Shown here in pieces: positions 22,302 through 33,020 of a stretch of 64,000 nucleotides of DNA. A program made the translations under genes and the position numbers. Below the pieces are notes generated by a model. The model searched no databases. It was given only the letters and a program-made list of their open reading frames with translations, and had not been told where the DNA came from. Numbering within the stretch: position 1 is the first letter of the stretch; each line of letters starts with the position of its first letter. The stretch is from Porphyra umbilicalis (Eukaryota > Rhodophyta > Bangiophyceae > Bangiales > Bangiaceae): the NCBI GenBank assembly GCA_002049455.2, contig KV918901.1, positions 1 through 64,000 on the forward strand, in the 5' to 3' direction.

Positions 22302-23628
22302 CATGCATCGGGCTGCATCGGCCATCGGAACTGGCATTCGATTGGCGTTTTTGGGCCCATCCGAGTCTCCATCGAAGTGCATCGCCCGATGGACACACAG
22401 CTGTTGACAGGAACCCAACCACAAGTCTGTTACTGTACTTGCTCACGGTCTGCGCCGCGAGTCTTGACCGCCGTTTCAGCTAGCACTAAGCACGGGCACT
22501 CTCGTGAATGATTGGTCCAGCTGCTATCCCGTTTGGACCAGAGACAGATCTTGCTCCGACAGGTGTGCTGCTTACTGTGGAGAGGCACTACCAATGCAAT
22601 GCAAGGGGAATGTGAGCAGCAGGATGCGGCATGCACGACGTGCTTACCTGCTCAAGGACCGCGCAATGCCGCAAGTGCGAACGGGCCTGACTTCTGTGTC
22701 AGAGAATCGCGCGAGGAGATGGCCGCCAGCAAGGCGCTGTCTTGGACTGTAGCGGGCTGTCCCTTTTCTTTTTGCGCGACTTTGGCCCTGCCGGGCAGGC
22801 ATGCTAGGGGGAGGCCCCTGCCCTGGGGCGCCGTGCCACCCACCACCCAAACCGTCGCCACCCGAGCGGCCGCCGCCGCCCCCGTCGGTGGCGGCGGAGG
22901 ACTCGGGCGGGAGGAGCTTCCCACTCCCACGCGGGCATGTGCGGCGGCAGGGTGCCCCGCCCCCTCCCCGCCGTTGCACACCGTCGCCGACCGCCGCGTC
23001 TTCGGCGTGGGCGCGCGCCCTCAAGGCCTCCCTCCCGTCCGACGTGCGGGTGATCCATGCGGGGCTGGCACGGCAGAGGTGGGGCCCCCGCCGGGTGGCG
23101 GCGTGGCGCCGCGGGTGGGGCTCCCTAGACGGGCGGACGGCTTCCCCAAAAGGGGACGCCATGCGGCGTAGCGGCGACGGCTTCCCGACCGCCGCCGCCG
23201 TATCGCCTGGCAAATCGCCGCCGGCGTAGCTAAGGCGAGGAAGCGCGTGGGGGTGGTCGCGGACCACGGCGGCAGAGCGGCCGTGGGGGCGGTCCCGCCC
23301 CGTGGCCGTGCGCCAACAACGGTAGCGGGACGGAGCGCCGGGGTCGGGAAAAGCCTTATGTCGGCCTAATTGCAACGACGCTGGACAGCAAGTAACTACA
23401 AAATACACTCCACCCTGGTCACAGAGTTGTTTCGTTCAACCCCCTTCATAGAACACTCACGCTATTAGACAATCCTGTTTCGGCGACTGAGACAATCGAT
23501 GAATCATGAGAGCGGAGCTTCTGAGACGGCTTCCTCGGCGGACAGCCATCGAGGGTCCATCAAAGTTCCACCGAAAGGGCGCGTCGATGGGGTTCTCAAG
23601 GCCCCATCGGAAGCCATCGAGAGTCCAT

Positions 23629-23660
23629 GTCGATGGATGTTTTCTGCAGGGCCGACGATG
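23629..23660 (-). repeat. dispersed repeat copy B
   Basis: This is the inverted, diverged copy of the repeat at 22271-22301, sharing the words ATCGTCGG and GCAGAAAA on the minus strand. Confidence 0.35.
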
Positions 23661-24014
23661 TCTCGTACAAAAACAGCGCAAGAGCGCGGCACCGATACTG
23701 TTATCGACGATGCTGACAGACCGGTCAGTTGCACTCGCGCGGGGTCCATCATTCGAGCGTGTGTGTCAGTTGCATGCGCTCGGCGTCAGCCACAACACCT
23801 CCTCATGACAAAATCCGTCACCTGACTCTGGACGCCGTCCAGGCAGTGTCAGCAGCCGCATGCTACAATCGACTGCAAGGCGACCTATACGCGGACGGCA
23901 GTGTTGAACTGCTCGGCGATGATCGTCAGCTTGGACCAAGTTTCCCAACGCTGCGCAACTTTTCCGCGACGGACGGCCCGATGGGCCAAACCTTCACCTA
24001 ATCGCGAAATCGTT

Positions 24015-24051
24015 GGGCTCCGTTGGGACCCAACGGGGCCCAACGGAGCCC
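24015..24051. repeat. nested inverted repeat
   Basis: GGGCTCCGTTGGG (24015-24027) is the exact reverse complement of 24039-24051. A smaller palindrome CCGTTGGG-A-CCCAACGG occupies 24020-24036, so two alternative hairpins overlap. Confidence 0.55.
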
Positions 24052-25661
24052 CAATGAACACCATTTCTGTTGGGCTTCTCCACCCCATTTGCTCGTGATG
24101 GTCACATGTCAAACAAGACAGAGACGCGGCAGGGAGACCTTAAGGACAATGAAGTAGAAGTGACAGTGAAACAACTTTAACCAACTACAATGAAGGCTCG
24201 AAACGAGGTGAATTTAGTGCCTCATTGGCTGCACTTTCCCGTTTAGGGGACGGCGAGAAGCGCAGCAGTCGGCGCTACAGCCATGTGATCGGCTTTTTGG
24301 TCACTCATGCAGCAAGACTGAGCGGGCGTAGCGCTCGTCTACCAAGTGTTCAAATTGACCTCGGGCGATCGTGAGGATGCCGCGCAACAATAGAGGACTT
24401 CGACGGGAATCGCTGATGCTCGGACTGCTCTCGCGGCTTGCGGACGGAATCAATTTTGTTGTTAGCATGACCACCAGCAGGTACCTGTGCAGGCCAACAA
24501 AAAAGAAACGCTGTTTTAGCCGCACGAGCAACCCGAACCGAGCAGTGATCAGGATGCCAGGGACACGAATGGAGCGGGTTGATTGCTTTTACAGTGGGAG
24601 AGGCGTTCGTGGCAGGCCGCGGCGCCCCAGACAGACGGTCACTCCGAGACAGGAGCGGGCGAGGCTGTCCGTCGGTCGGCGCTGTGGCGCACGCCGGGAC
24701 GAAGGAAAGTGCGCTACACAGCTTGAGCCACGGAGAGGGTGATGCGAAAGACAACTGAGGAGCCGTGAGTGCGAGAACCGTTGAAAGAGGAGACGAGGCA
24801 CTCTCGTGCGTCCATCCATCCCAGGTGGAGGCGCAGCACGAGGGCGGCGTGCATGTTTGCGGATACACGACGCACGGGTGGCGCGAACGTGCGGAGGGTC
24901 TCACAACAAGGGCCGTAGGGTGGCTCTGAGCTCCCCGGACTGATCGGCAATGACACAGTCAGAGCCTCATGGCGCTTCCACCGCCGTCGCGTGCGGTCTA
25001 CGCTTGACGGGCTTGTCGGCCCGCTGAGGCAGTCTTGGAAAGAATTTACTCGGATCCTTCTAAATGCAGGGTGGCCTTCTACCATTCCAGCACACAGCTT
25101 GCAGTCAGCCAATTGGTCATCGGGGATTGCTCGTTAGTGGCCGGGAAGCTCTGTCCTTGCACGCGGCCTCGACAGAATCACGCGCTCGGCTACGTTCGGG
25201 CATTGCCCAACGCTCCCAAAGGAAGGGAAGGTCCCCAACAAACGCCCCACAACGTCCAAAAGCGTTCAACTAAACGCAGACCCGTTGCGCCCCAACCTTC
25301 AACGGTTCCCCAACGGAAAGGGCATCCGTTGAGCAACTTAGTCAAAGTTGACGATATGGGGCAGAGCGCAGGAGTTGGTCTGTGCAACAGTAGTCGCCAA
25401 TAGAGCACATCCATTGCTGATTGGCCGTAGTCGCCAGCACGAACGTAACGGCAACTCAATTCTCATGGCTACATCCGCTGCCGACCCCATAATGTCACAG
25501 CCAAGGGGCAGCATGTGACAGGAGCCCGGCACGAAGCGGTCTGACAGCCGACAGTCACCGAGTCCAACTGGTTGCCGAGCACCGAAACGCCTGAACGTTG
25601 GCGATGTCGCTGCTTTTTATAGGCCGTAGGACATTGCCGCCATTTTCATACACCTACAGCC

Positions 25662-25783
25662 GTTCTCCCAAAAATCCCGCACTCCGACAGTTGCAAAAGA
25701 GTGCCAAATCGGCCTCTACGACCCCGCAGAGGCCGATTTAGAACTATTTCGCAACAGTTGGAGTGCGGGATTTTTGGCAGAAC
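25662..25783. repeat. 122-bp imperfect fold-back element (MITE-like)
   Basis: The arms 25662-25717 and 25728-25783 are reverse complements over 56 bp with some mismatches. The outer part (AAAAATCCCGCACTCC) and inner part (AAATCGGCCTCT) match exactly; a middle stretch has diverged. A 10-bp loop separates them. The structure resembles a fold-back MITE. No target-site duplication is evident in the flanks. Confidence 0.6.
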
Positions 25784-26772
25784 CTTTGTAATGTGCCCCG
25801 TGTGCTCGAACCGGGCCCCATTCTCAGGCAGCCACGGTCTGCGCAAAGGTATCCTCCATCCATCAGACCTCGTCAATGGGCCAAGGCCAGACGTGTTTGG
25901 ACCCCAGGACCATCTCCCTGCTGATTGATTGGGTGACGCGCCAGGCAACTGAGTGGGCGGCTATGCGGCCTCTGTTTCGTGGCGAGATTTCTGCATGTGA
26001 ATACAGTGACGCCCGCCCCACGCGTGCCCGTCAGGGGGGTTCACCGCAAACTGCCGCGCATTTCCCACGCACGCAAAATCCCGAGTGGGCGCTCTCCTGT
26101 GCGTAGCCCGCCGCGCGGCTCTCCCTCGCAAGACGCGGCCATCGGCGAACATTGCAAGTTGCGTCAGGAGCGCCGACCCGAGGAGCCGGGTCAGAGGTCC
26201 GGCGCGCTGGGCAGACTGGTGGACCGACGACCGGCTGAGGCCACCGCAAGGTCAACGGGCTTCTTATTCCGACGACGCGGGCCGGGGCCTCGCTCGAGTC
26301 CTTGACAGCTGCGTGTGGGCATCGAGCCACACCCCCACGTCTGCCTGGCCCGACAGGGTGGGGTGCTGGGACAGGCCTCAGAACCATTGTGGTCGCGGGG
26401 CCCCCCCCCCTGTAGTTTTTGGAGGGGCGGTCGCCTGCCGGGTCTCCAACCACCAATGAGACGCCGACACAGACTGTGGAGCCGGCTGAAGAGCGCGGCT
26501 GACAACGCGGTTGCAAACGAACGGGCGTGGCGCGTTTACGGCTGACTGAGCGGTGACAAACGAGTCCCAGGCCGACCGGGTCCCACGTGGGCCCCATCCG
26601 AGCCGTTCGACCGCACACAGTCGTTTACCGTTTCTTGCACTGGCCCGGAGATGCGCGGGCACAAACATCTCTGCTACCTGGCGTGCTCGGTGCCACCGCA
26701 CATCCGGAAAGAATGGCCCGCACCTCTGCGTGTGTAGCAGCACGAGGGGGGAACGACGTCCACCGAGCCGCG

Positions 26773-26795
26773 ACTCGAGCGTCAAACGCTCGAGT
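26773..26795. repeat. perfect 10-bp stem hairpin
   Basis: ACTCGAGCGT and ACGCTCGAGT are exact reverse complements around the three-base loop CAA. Confidence 0.55.
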
Positions 26796-27125
26796 AGACA
26801 ACCCCCCCCTCCAGTGCAGTCGCGGCCTGGCCCGACGCGAGTGCTCCGTGCCCCCCCCACCCACACCCCCCCTGCATACAGCTGCCACCCGCTGTGCAGC
26901 GCGGATGCCAACAGGAAAGCACAACGCCGCTGGAAGTCCACCTAGTGGCCACACGCACCGCCGGGCGTGCACGGACCGCCGGCACACGCTGCGGGGCACC
27001 GCGCCAGGCCCGCGCTCCGCATCCCCCCCCCGGCTCCGGGGCGCGACGCTCTCCAAAGGGCGCCCGTGCTCCGCTGGTCAGCCACGCCCGTCGTCCGACC
27101 GCCGCCACCACCGCCGCCGCACCTC

Positions 27126-28574
27126 ATGGCCGTGTCGGCGCCACGCCCGTGGGCGCACCCCGCGCAGCCGCGCCGCTGGGTCGACGCGCCCCACATGGAC
27201 CGGCCGCCCCGTGGCAGCGCGCCGCCACCACCGCACGGGTGGGGCGGCGGGGAAGCGTCGTCGCCGCCACCGCCCACGACGACGGGTGCACCCGCGTCTA
27301 CCTCACTTGCCCCGTCGACGCTTTCCGCCGGTGGCGGCTACTATCTAGGGACGGGGCCTGATGCTGCAGGCGCGCCCTTGCCGTCGCTGCGCTCGCTGCC
27401 GTCGTCGGCTGGCCGGCCGGCGCCGCCAATGAGGTCGGCGTGGACAGAGCCCGGAGCGCCGACGGGCGGAGCGGCAAGCGGCTGGGAGCCGCTGCGCCCG
27501 TCCCTGTCGGGCCCGCTGCTGCTGCCGCCACTCTCATCAACAGCGGGATTGGGGCCACCCGCCCCCGCGCCGCTCTACCCCGGACGGGCGGCGGCGGGCG
27601 GGTCGGCTGCTTTTGAATTTCGACTGCCACCCGCCGCCGGCGTCCCCCCCCCGGCGTATGGCAGCGGTGCTGCGGGCGCGTGGTCCCCCCCGACCCCCCC
27701 ACACACGACGCTGTCGGCGCTGCCTGCACTTCGCCTTGGCGGCGCTGCGGCCTTTGGGCGCCCTCTAGCGCTCGGCCGCGAGCACCTCTGCGGGCCGCCC
27801 GATGGGTCTGCCGGCGGTGACGGCCAGCCCCGCGACGGCCGCGGCGGCGGCGGCGCGGCGGCCGCGCTGCCGCCCGCCTCCTCCCCGGCAACGCCGTGCA
27901 CGCCGACGGCGGTGGCGGATCGGCGAAACTTTTGGTCGGTGGTCATGGGCGGCAGTCCCCCGCCGGCGCCCGCCACCGCGCCGGCGGCGCCTCACCCGCC
28001 GCCGGTGCGGCTGCCCGGTCCGTCGGCGTCCGGCGCCGGTCCGCCGGCGGCCGGCGCCGGCGGTGCCGCGGCGGCGGCGGTCCGCCACCACCCGTGGGCG
28101 TCGCAACCGCCGCCGGCGCAGCGGCCGCGGCTGGCGGGCACGCCGCCGAGGCGGGCGACGCGGTCGCCGCCGCAGCCACCGCCGCCGGTGCTCGGGGGGG
28201 TGCCGCGGCAGGGCGCCCACCTGCCGCCGCGGAGGGGGCTCCCGTCCCCCGCGACCGCCCCAGCGGTCGGCTCGTCGGGCAGTCGAGAGCGGCGGCCGCC
28301 GCCCATGTCGTCGGCGGCCGCCTCGTCGGCCGGCCCGGCCGGCGGGAGCGGTAGCAGCGGCGGCGGCGGTGGCGGAGAGGGCGCGTCTGGACCGCCGGCG
28401 CTGGCTGTGGCGCGGCCGCCCGCGGTGCCGCCGCGGCGGCGCAACTCGCGGGTGATGCTCGAGTGTCGGCGGTGTGGGGTGCTCAACCACATCCGTCAGC
28501 TGGCGTGCAAGAGCTGTCAAACACCCCGGCCACGGGATAAGGGCAAGAAGCGCAAGAGCCCCGGCTCACCCTGA
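27126..28574 (+). CDS. proline/glycine-rich protein with C-terminal CxxC-x10-CxxC zinc finger
   Basis: The frame is 482 residues from the first ATG (27126, context CTCATGGCC). The first 440 residues are low-complexity Pro/Ala/Gly/Ser with no domain. The C-terminus is distinct: Cys447-x2-Cys450-x10-Cys461-x2-Cys464, reading CRRCGVLNHIRQLACKSC, then a basic tail (RDKGKKRKSPGSP) that could be a nuclear signal. This looks like a single small treble-clef or ribbon-type zinc finger, so binding of nucleic acid or protein is an inference. The frame is uninterrupted and stands out from the opposite strand. It could extend upstream in frame to an exon I cannot see. I do not recognise the family. Confidence 0.6.
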   Translation: MAVSAPRPWAHPAQPRRWVDAPHMDRPPRGSAPPPPHGWGGGEASSPPPPTTTGAPASTSLAPSTLSAGGGYYLGTGPDAAGAPLPSLRSLPSSAGRPAPPMRSAWTEPGAPTGGAASGWEPLRPSLSGPLLLPPLSSTAGLGPPAPAPLYPGRAAAGGSAAFEFRLPPAAGVPPPAYGSGAAGAWSPPTPPHTTLSALPALRLGGAAAFGRPLALGREHLCGPPDGSAGGDGQPRDGRGGGGAAAALPPASSPATPCTPTAVADRRNFWSVVMGGSPPPAPATAPAAPHPPPVRLPGPSASGAGPPAAGAGGAAAAAVRHHPWASQPPPAQRPRLAGTPPRRATRSPPQPPPPVLGGVPRQGAHLPPRRGLPSPATAPAVGSSGSRERRPPPMSSAAASSAGPAGGSGSSGGGGGGEGASGPPALAVARPPAVPPRRRNSRVMLECRRCGVLNHIRQLACKSCQTPRPRDKGKKRKSPGSP

Positions 28575-30340
28575 GCAGGCTGAAATCTTGTTTAATCACT
28601 TTTTTGGAGTAGGAGCGGGTGTGTCCAGACGGACGGGCAGGATCGTGTCTTCGAGGGAACTGTGGAGCTCACACTGCGTTGCCGCTCACACCGCAGCACC
28701 CCTGATGGCAGTGGTTAGCAGTTTGCCGTTCTGTCACAGAGATCATGTGTGTGTACCTACAGAGGCCAGGCGCGGTGGACCATTGTGTTCAGCCGTGCTT
28801 TGCCTTCTCGACTGCATTGAGCGCTGGCCTCTTTTTGTTTCTCTGTCACTGCATTTTTGGACACTAGTCTGCTACCCTACCGCGTTCGATGTGCTTATTG
28901 CTCACTGTGACTCATTTGGGCCGGTCACGCTGGCCGCAGTGTAAACGATTGGGGAGCCCAGCATCCTCCCACTTCGCTGCCTCTTTTAACAGACAAGCTC
29001 CGTCCAGCGTGTGGTGGAGCGAGCGCCATCAGTCCAGTAAACTCATCCAGGCTGTACCCCCTCGCACTACGTAGTGGCGGTAGACACCTTTCAGGATGAG
29101 CCATCCCGCTGTGGTGCCACAGCGACCATGGCCCGCGCGTGGCGAGCGCAAGCACGATCCGTGGGAGGTACACCAGCATCAGCCCGGGGGCTCGCGCACG
29201 AGCCGCGCCGTACCACCTAGCAGGCTTCCACGCGGGCGTGAGAGGTGCCTGGCACAGCGAGGCCACAGGATCTTCGCTTCGGCGCGTCCATTCACTGCCC
29301 TTGTGGCGCCATTGTTGGTCAGGGTTGGCCGCCAATGAAACTGTGACAATGGACAGCAGCTGCACTACGAAGCGTCTAGAGGCCCTCCTGTCGACGTGGG
29401 ACAGACAGGGACAGACAGCACCCTGCCACCATAGGTTATGGCCTTTTTCGTGCCACGTCCCGTGGGGACTCCGGTCTGAACAGGAGCCCTGCAGGCATTT
29501 TCATTGGCCAGGCGGCTGCTCGCGGCTCTCTGGAAAGGCCCGAACCAGATTGGCGGGGGTGGAGCGGGCCGTCAAATCTGTGACGCTGGCGTTGAGCCTC
29601 CGCATGGAAGAAAAAGTGGGTCGCTTGGACCCCGCATGGAGAGGTGTTCAGACTGCTTGCGCGGACTCGTGCAGACTGACGTGCATCGATTAGTGGAACG
29701 TGTGGTCTAGAAGAGGGGATTGGCTCAGCCTCCGCAGCCACGAGGACGCTCCGCCAGGGGGTTGTACCGTAGAGATTGGGTGGGGACTGTGCCCACCGGT
29801 CCTTCCGTCGCCACAGCTGTGGGCTTGGGAGGTCCTCCCTCCGAGGGGGTGACCGGGTGCTCTCGTGACTGAGCCAGCGCCCGTCCTAGCCTGGCCTTGC
29901 TTGCAAGTTTCCGACGAGCTCGACACGTAGACGTGTCAAATGGCTCGCGATGAGCACACGTGGCGCTGTCCAAGGACGTCCCGAAGTGTAATGGGCTCCA
30001 CGGGTCGTAGGGAGCCGCGGCAGACGATGCACGCGCACGGTTTGCGAAACCGCTATTCATGGTCGCTATGCCGCCTGCCATTGTTGGGCCCGAGCGAGGC
30101 GTCCGGACTCAAAAAAAAAAGTTGCACAGTGGAGAGCGGTGAGGGTACATTCGAGCGTCCATTCCGGCTCAGGCTACGAAAAGCAGACGTTGGGCACCCC
30201 AACGGACCAAAAAAAAGAAGCGTCTCGCTCTCTGTCGGGTACCAGAAAACCGCTCGTCATCAACAATGCATCTCGTCGTACACGCAAACCGCGCCGTCTC
30301 TGCATTCCTCCCCTGAACACCCATCTCATGAACACCTATC
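28575..30340. other. no gene recognised
   Basis: Composition is balanced, with short unnatural frames only. It lies between the 3' ends of the zinc-finger gene (+) and the reductase gene (-). An A-rich tract (ten A) lies at 30111-30120. Confidence 0.5.
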
Positions 30341-32105
30341 TCACCCTGTTAGACCCGTACGGTGCACTGCCGCGGTGAAGTAGTCAGTCAGGTCCGGCCC
30401 GTTCGGGATTATGCCATACTTGTTGATTGTCGGATGAGACGTGCAGTAGTGCCGCTTGATGTGCCCAATGTCAACCGTCTCCCCAACGCCCGACTGTTGG
30501 TACATGTCGCGCACAAACCCGTGCAGGTGCTCGTACTCCTTGATCTGCTTCTTGTTGCACTTGAAATGCTGGACATATACGGCGTCAAAGCGAGCCAGCG
30601 TCGGGAAAAGCCGCACGTCCGCGAGTGACAGCTCTCGGCCGGCCATGAAGCGGCGGGTGGATAGGTGCTCGTTGAGGCGGTCGAGCTCCCCAAAGAGCTC
30701 CCCAAACGCCTTGTCGTACGCTTCTTGGGTGGTGGCAAAGCCGCAGCGGTACACGCCATTGTTCACGTTGTTGTAGAAGGACTGGGCGAGCTCCAAGATG
30801 GAGTCGGCGCGGTCCTTTGGGAGGAGCTCCACGTTGGGCTTGGCCGCCACCTCATTGAACTCGCTGTTGAGCATCTGTGGGGGAGTGACAGTAGGCAGTG
30901 CAGTCCACGGCAGCAGCAACAAGTAAAGGCAGGCAGAGCACAGACCCAAGAAAAGAAGGCAAGGTGTCAGTAGCCGCAGGCGACGCACACGCAGCGGCGT
31001 GAGTCACAGGCCCACCCACACGCATCTCCAGGCGACAAAACAGCACGAACAGCACGGCCAGTCGCACCTGGATAATCTCGCTCGACTCATTGTTCACGAT
31101 GGTGCTCTCCTGGGTACACCACAACACGGGCACGGTGAAGCGGCCGTCATAGTCTGGCTTCGCCTTGCGGTACAGCTGCGACACGTTTTTCAAGCCGAAG
31201 AGCGGCTCGGGCTCGCAGCGGCCGCTGTCATCGCCCGCCTCGCCCTTGGCATCCACAAAATGCCAACCGTCTTCGCCCATGTGCGGGTGCACGACGACTG
31301 TGGCGATGGCCGACTCGAGGCCCTTGAGCGCGCGGGTAATGAGCGTGCGGTGCGCCCATGGGCAGGCCATCGACACGTACCTGCGCCAGGGCGGGTGGCA
31401 TCGCAAGCGGAGACAAAACAATCCGCATCATGCAGCACAAAACAAAGCAATGGGAGTCCGAGAATGCAAGTCAGCACAGATGCAGCGACGCCTGTACAGC
31501 TTAGCGGCCAGCGGCAATAGGCACCGTCAAGCAAAAGCACTCCCGACGCCGCCAGGCAGGACGGGCGCGCTCAGAAGACAGCCCGAGCCAACCGCCGCTG
31601 TCCCTCACCTCTACTCACCCATCCTGCTGTTGCTCATCCCCGTCGTCCCCGCCCTCCCGATGGCACGTCCCCTCCCCCCTCCCCCAAAACGCAGTGACGC
31701 CCACCAAACGTACAAGATGTAGCGGCCAGCCGCCGGCGCAAACCGCGTCGACCCGTCCGCACGCACCCAATCGCGAAAGGAGGAGGCCTTGCGCACAAAC
31801 TCGCCTTTTTTGGACACGTCCATCATGCTGTTGCCGACCTTAGCGCCCGCGCCGGCGGCGGCAGACAACATGGTGGGCGGCCCGCGGCAGGCGGCGGCAG
31901 CAAGAGACGGGGACGGGGGCCGGGTGATGGAGGGGGTGGCGACCGCGGGGGCCGCGATAGCGGCCCGGCGACGGGTGGGCGCGGTGCCCCAAGCGACGGA
32001 GCGCAGCGGCAGAAAGCGCGGCGACGCACGGACCAGCACCCGCGGCGCGGCGGCGGCGGCAGCAGCAGCAGCAAGAGCAAAAGGGGGGGCAAACGTGAGA
32101 TTCAT
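30341..32105 (-). CDS. glutathionyl-hydroquinone reductase (Xi-class GST), three exons
   Basis: Exons are 32105-31714, 31380-31068 and 30874-30341 (stop TGA), giving 412 residues. Introns of 333 and 193 bp start GTACGT and GTGCGA and end CAG; phases (2, then 0) join cleanly. The junction reads [17 protein letters not shown], the hallmark N-terminal thioredoxin-fold motif of Xi-class enzymes, with catalytic Cys137 in CPWA. Later features match the family: the VPVLW loop, NNESSEIIQ at the end of exon 2, and an all-helical C-terminal domain including [16 protein letters not shown]. Known enzymes use glutathione to remove glutathionyl groups from quinones (GS-hydroquinone to hydroquinone). The first 60 residues are Ala/Arg-rich without acidic residues, so plastid targeting is likely. 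I chose ATG 32105-32103 because the exon 1 frame is open from there to the splice site and the preceding codon is TTG. Confidence 0.92.
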
Positions 32106-33020
32106 CAACGTGGTCGGGGGTGAAGACGACGGTGGTCGGGCGGTCGACGTAGCAGTCTACGAGGTGGAGGACGGGTTGCTGCCATGGCCGCACGAGCAGC
32201 CAGTGCACCTTTTTCCGTCTTGCCTTGGACGTGAGCGCTCAGATCAGCAACAACCAGGAAGAAGCCACGTACCTGCAAAGGAGGCTTGTGTTCGCCCGAC
32301 ACACGAGCTCTCCACCAATCGGCGATGCTGCTCAACTGACAGGTCTCACGGTGATCCCACAGGACAATGCACGATGGATTTCAACCCCACACTGTAACTC
32401 GTGCACGGCAATTCAGCCTACACGCGCTCGTGCACGAGGGTACAGAGGCCAATTCGTCGCACTGCGTTAGACAGTTGAAAGTGTAGGGTTTTTGAGAGAA
32501 CGACGGCAGATCAAATACGCACTTGCCCGTCTTATTGAAGCCCTTCACCACGGACCACCATTCTCGCAGCCGCGTCTTGCTATGAGGCCCACCCAAGAAC
32601 AACGCTCGTTCCAGTCTGGCATACAGAGTTTCTCAAAACCGCCCACAGGGAGTCCATGGTGCACTCACGGGGAGGACATTGACGCCGAGAACTGGTGCTT
32701 TTGAGATGCTCATTCTAGCTGTGCTGTTAGCACTCATGAGGACAGTGCAACTCTGACGCTGTTGTGATGGACCAACGGTGGCCCTGCGCCATGCATTGTT
32801 TTGTGTGTGTACCTTTGGCTCCTGAGCGAGGACTGGCACTGCTGATTTTGCCGAGGAGCCGCGTCGGTGCTGCCCACGTGCATGCGCGCCGCGTGACGAC
32901 GCGGCCTGCCACTCGGCCGCGGCGCCCGAGACGCGGCGGCGGCGGCGGCGACCGCGACCGGCCCGCCGCCGCTGACGGCCGCCGCCGGTCGTCACCGCCG
33001 CTGCCGCCGCTGCCGCCGCC

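Larger units (their letters stand above)
21061..27125. other. gene-poor region with fold-back and dispersed repeats
   Basis: Apart from the inverted repeats listed separately (22016-22058, 24015-24051, 25662-25783, 26773-26795) and one diverged repeat pair (22271-22301 and 23629-23660, opposite orientation), I see no gene. A small GC-rich patch at 22801-23350 contains a 142-codon frame starting at ATG 22801 with Pro/Arg-rich content; it is only a weak candidate. Words of the type CCCAACGG / CCGTTGGG recur around 24014-24051 and 25208-25330. Confidence 0.4.
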
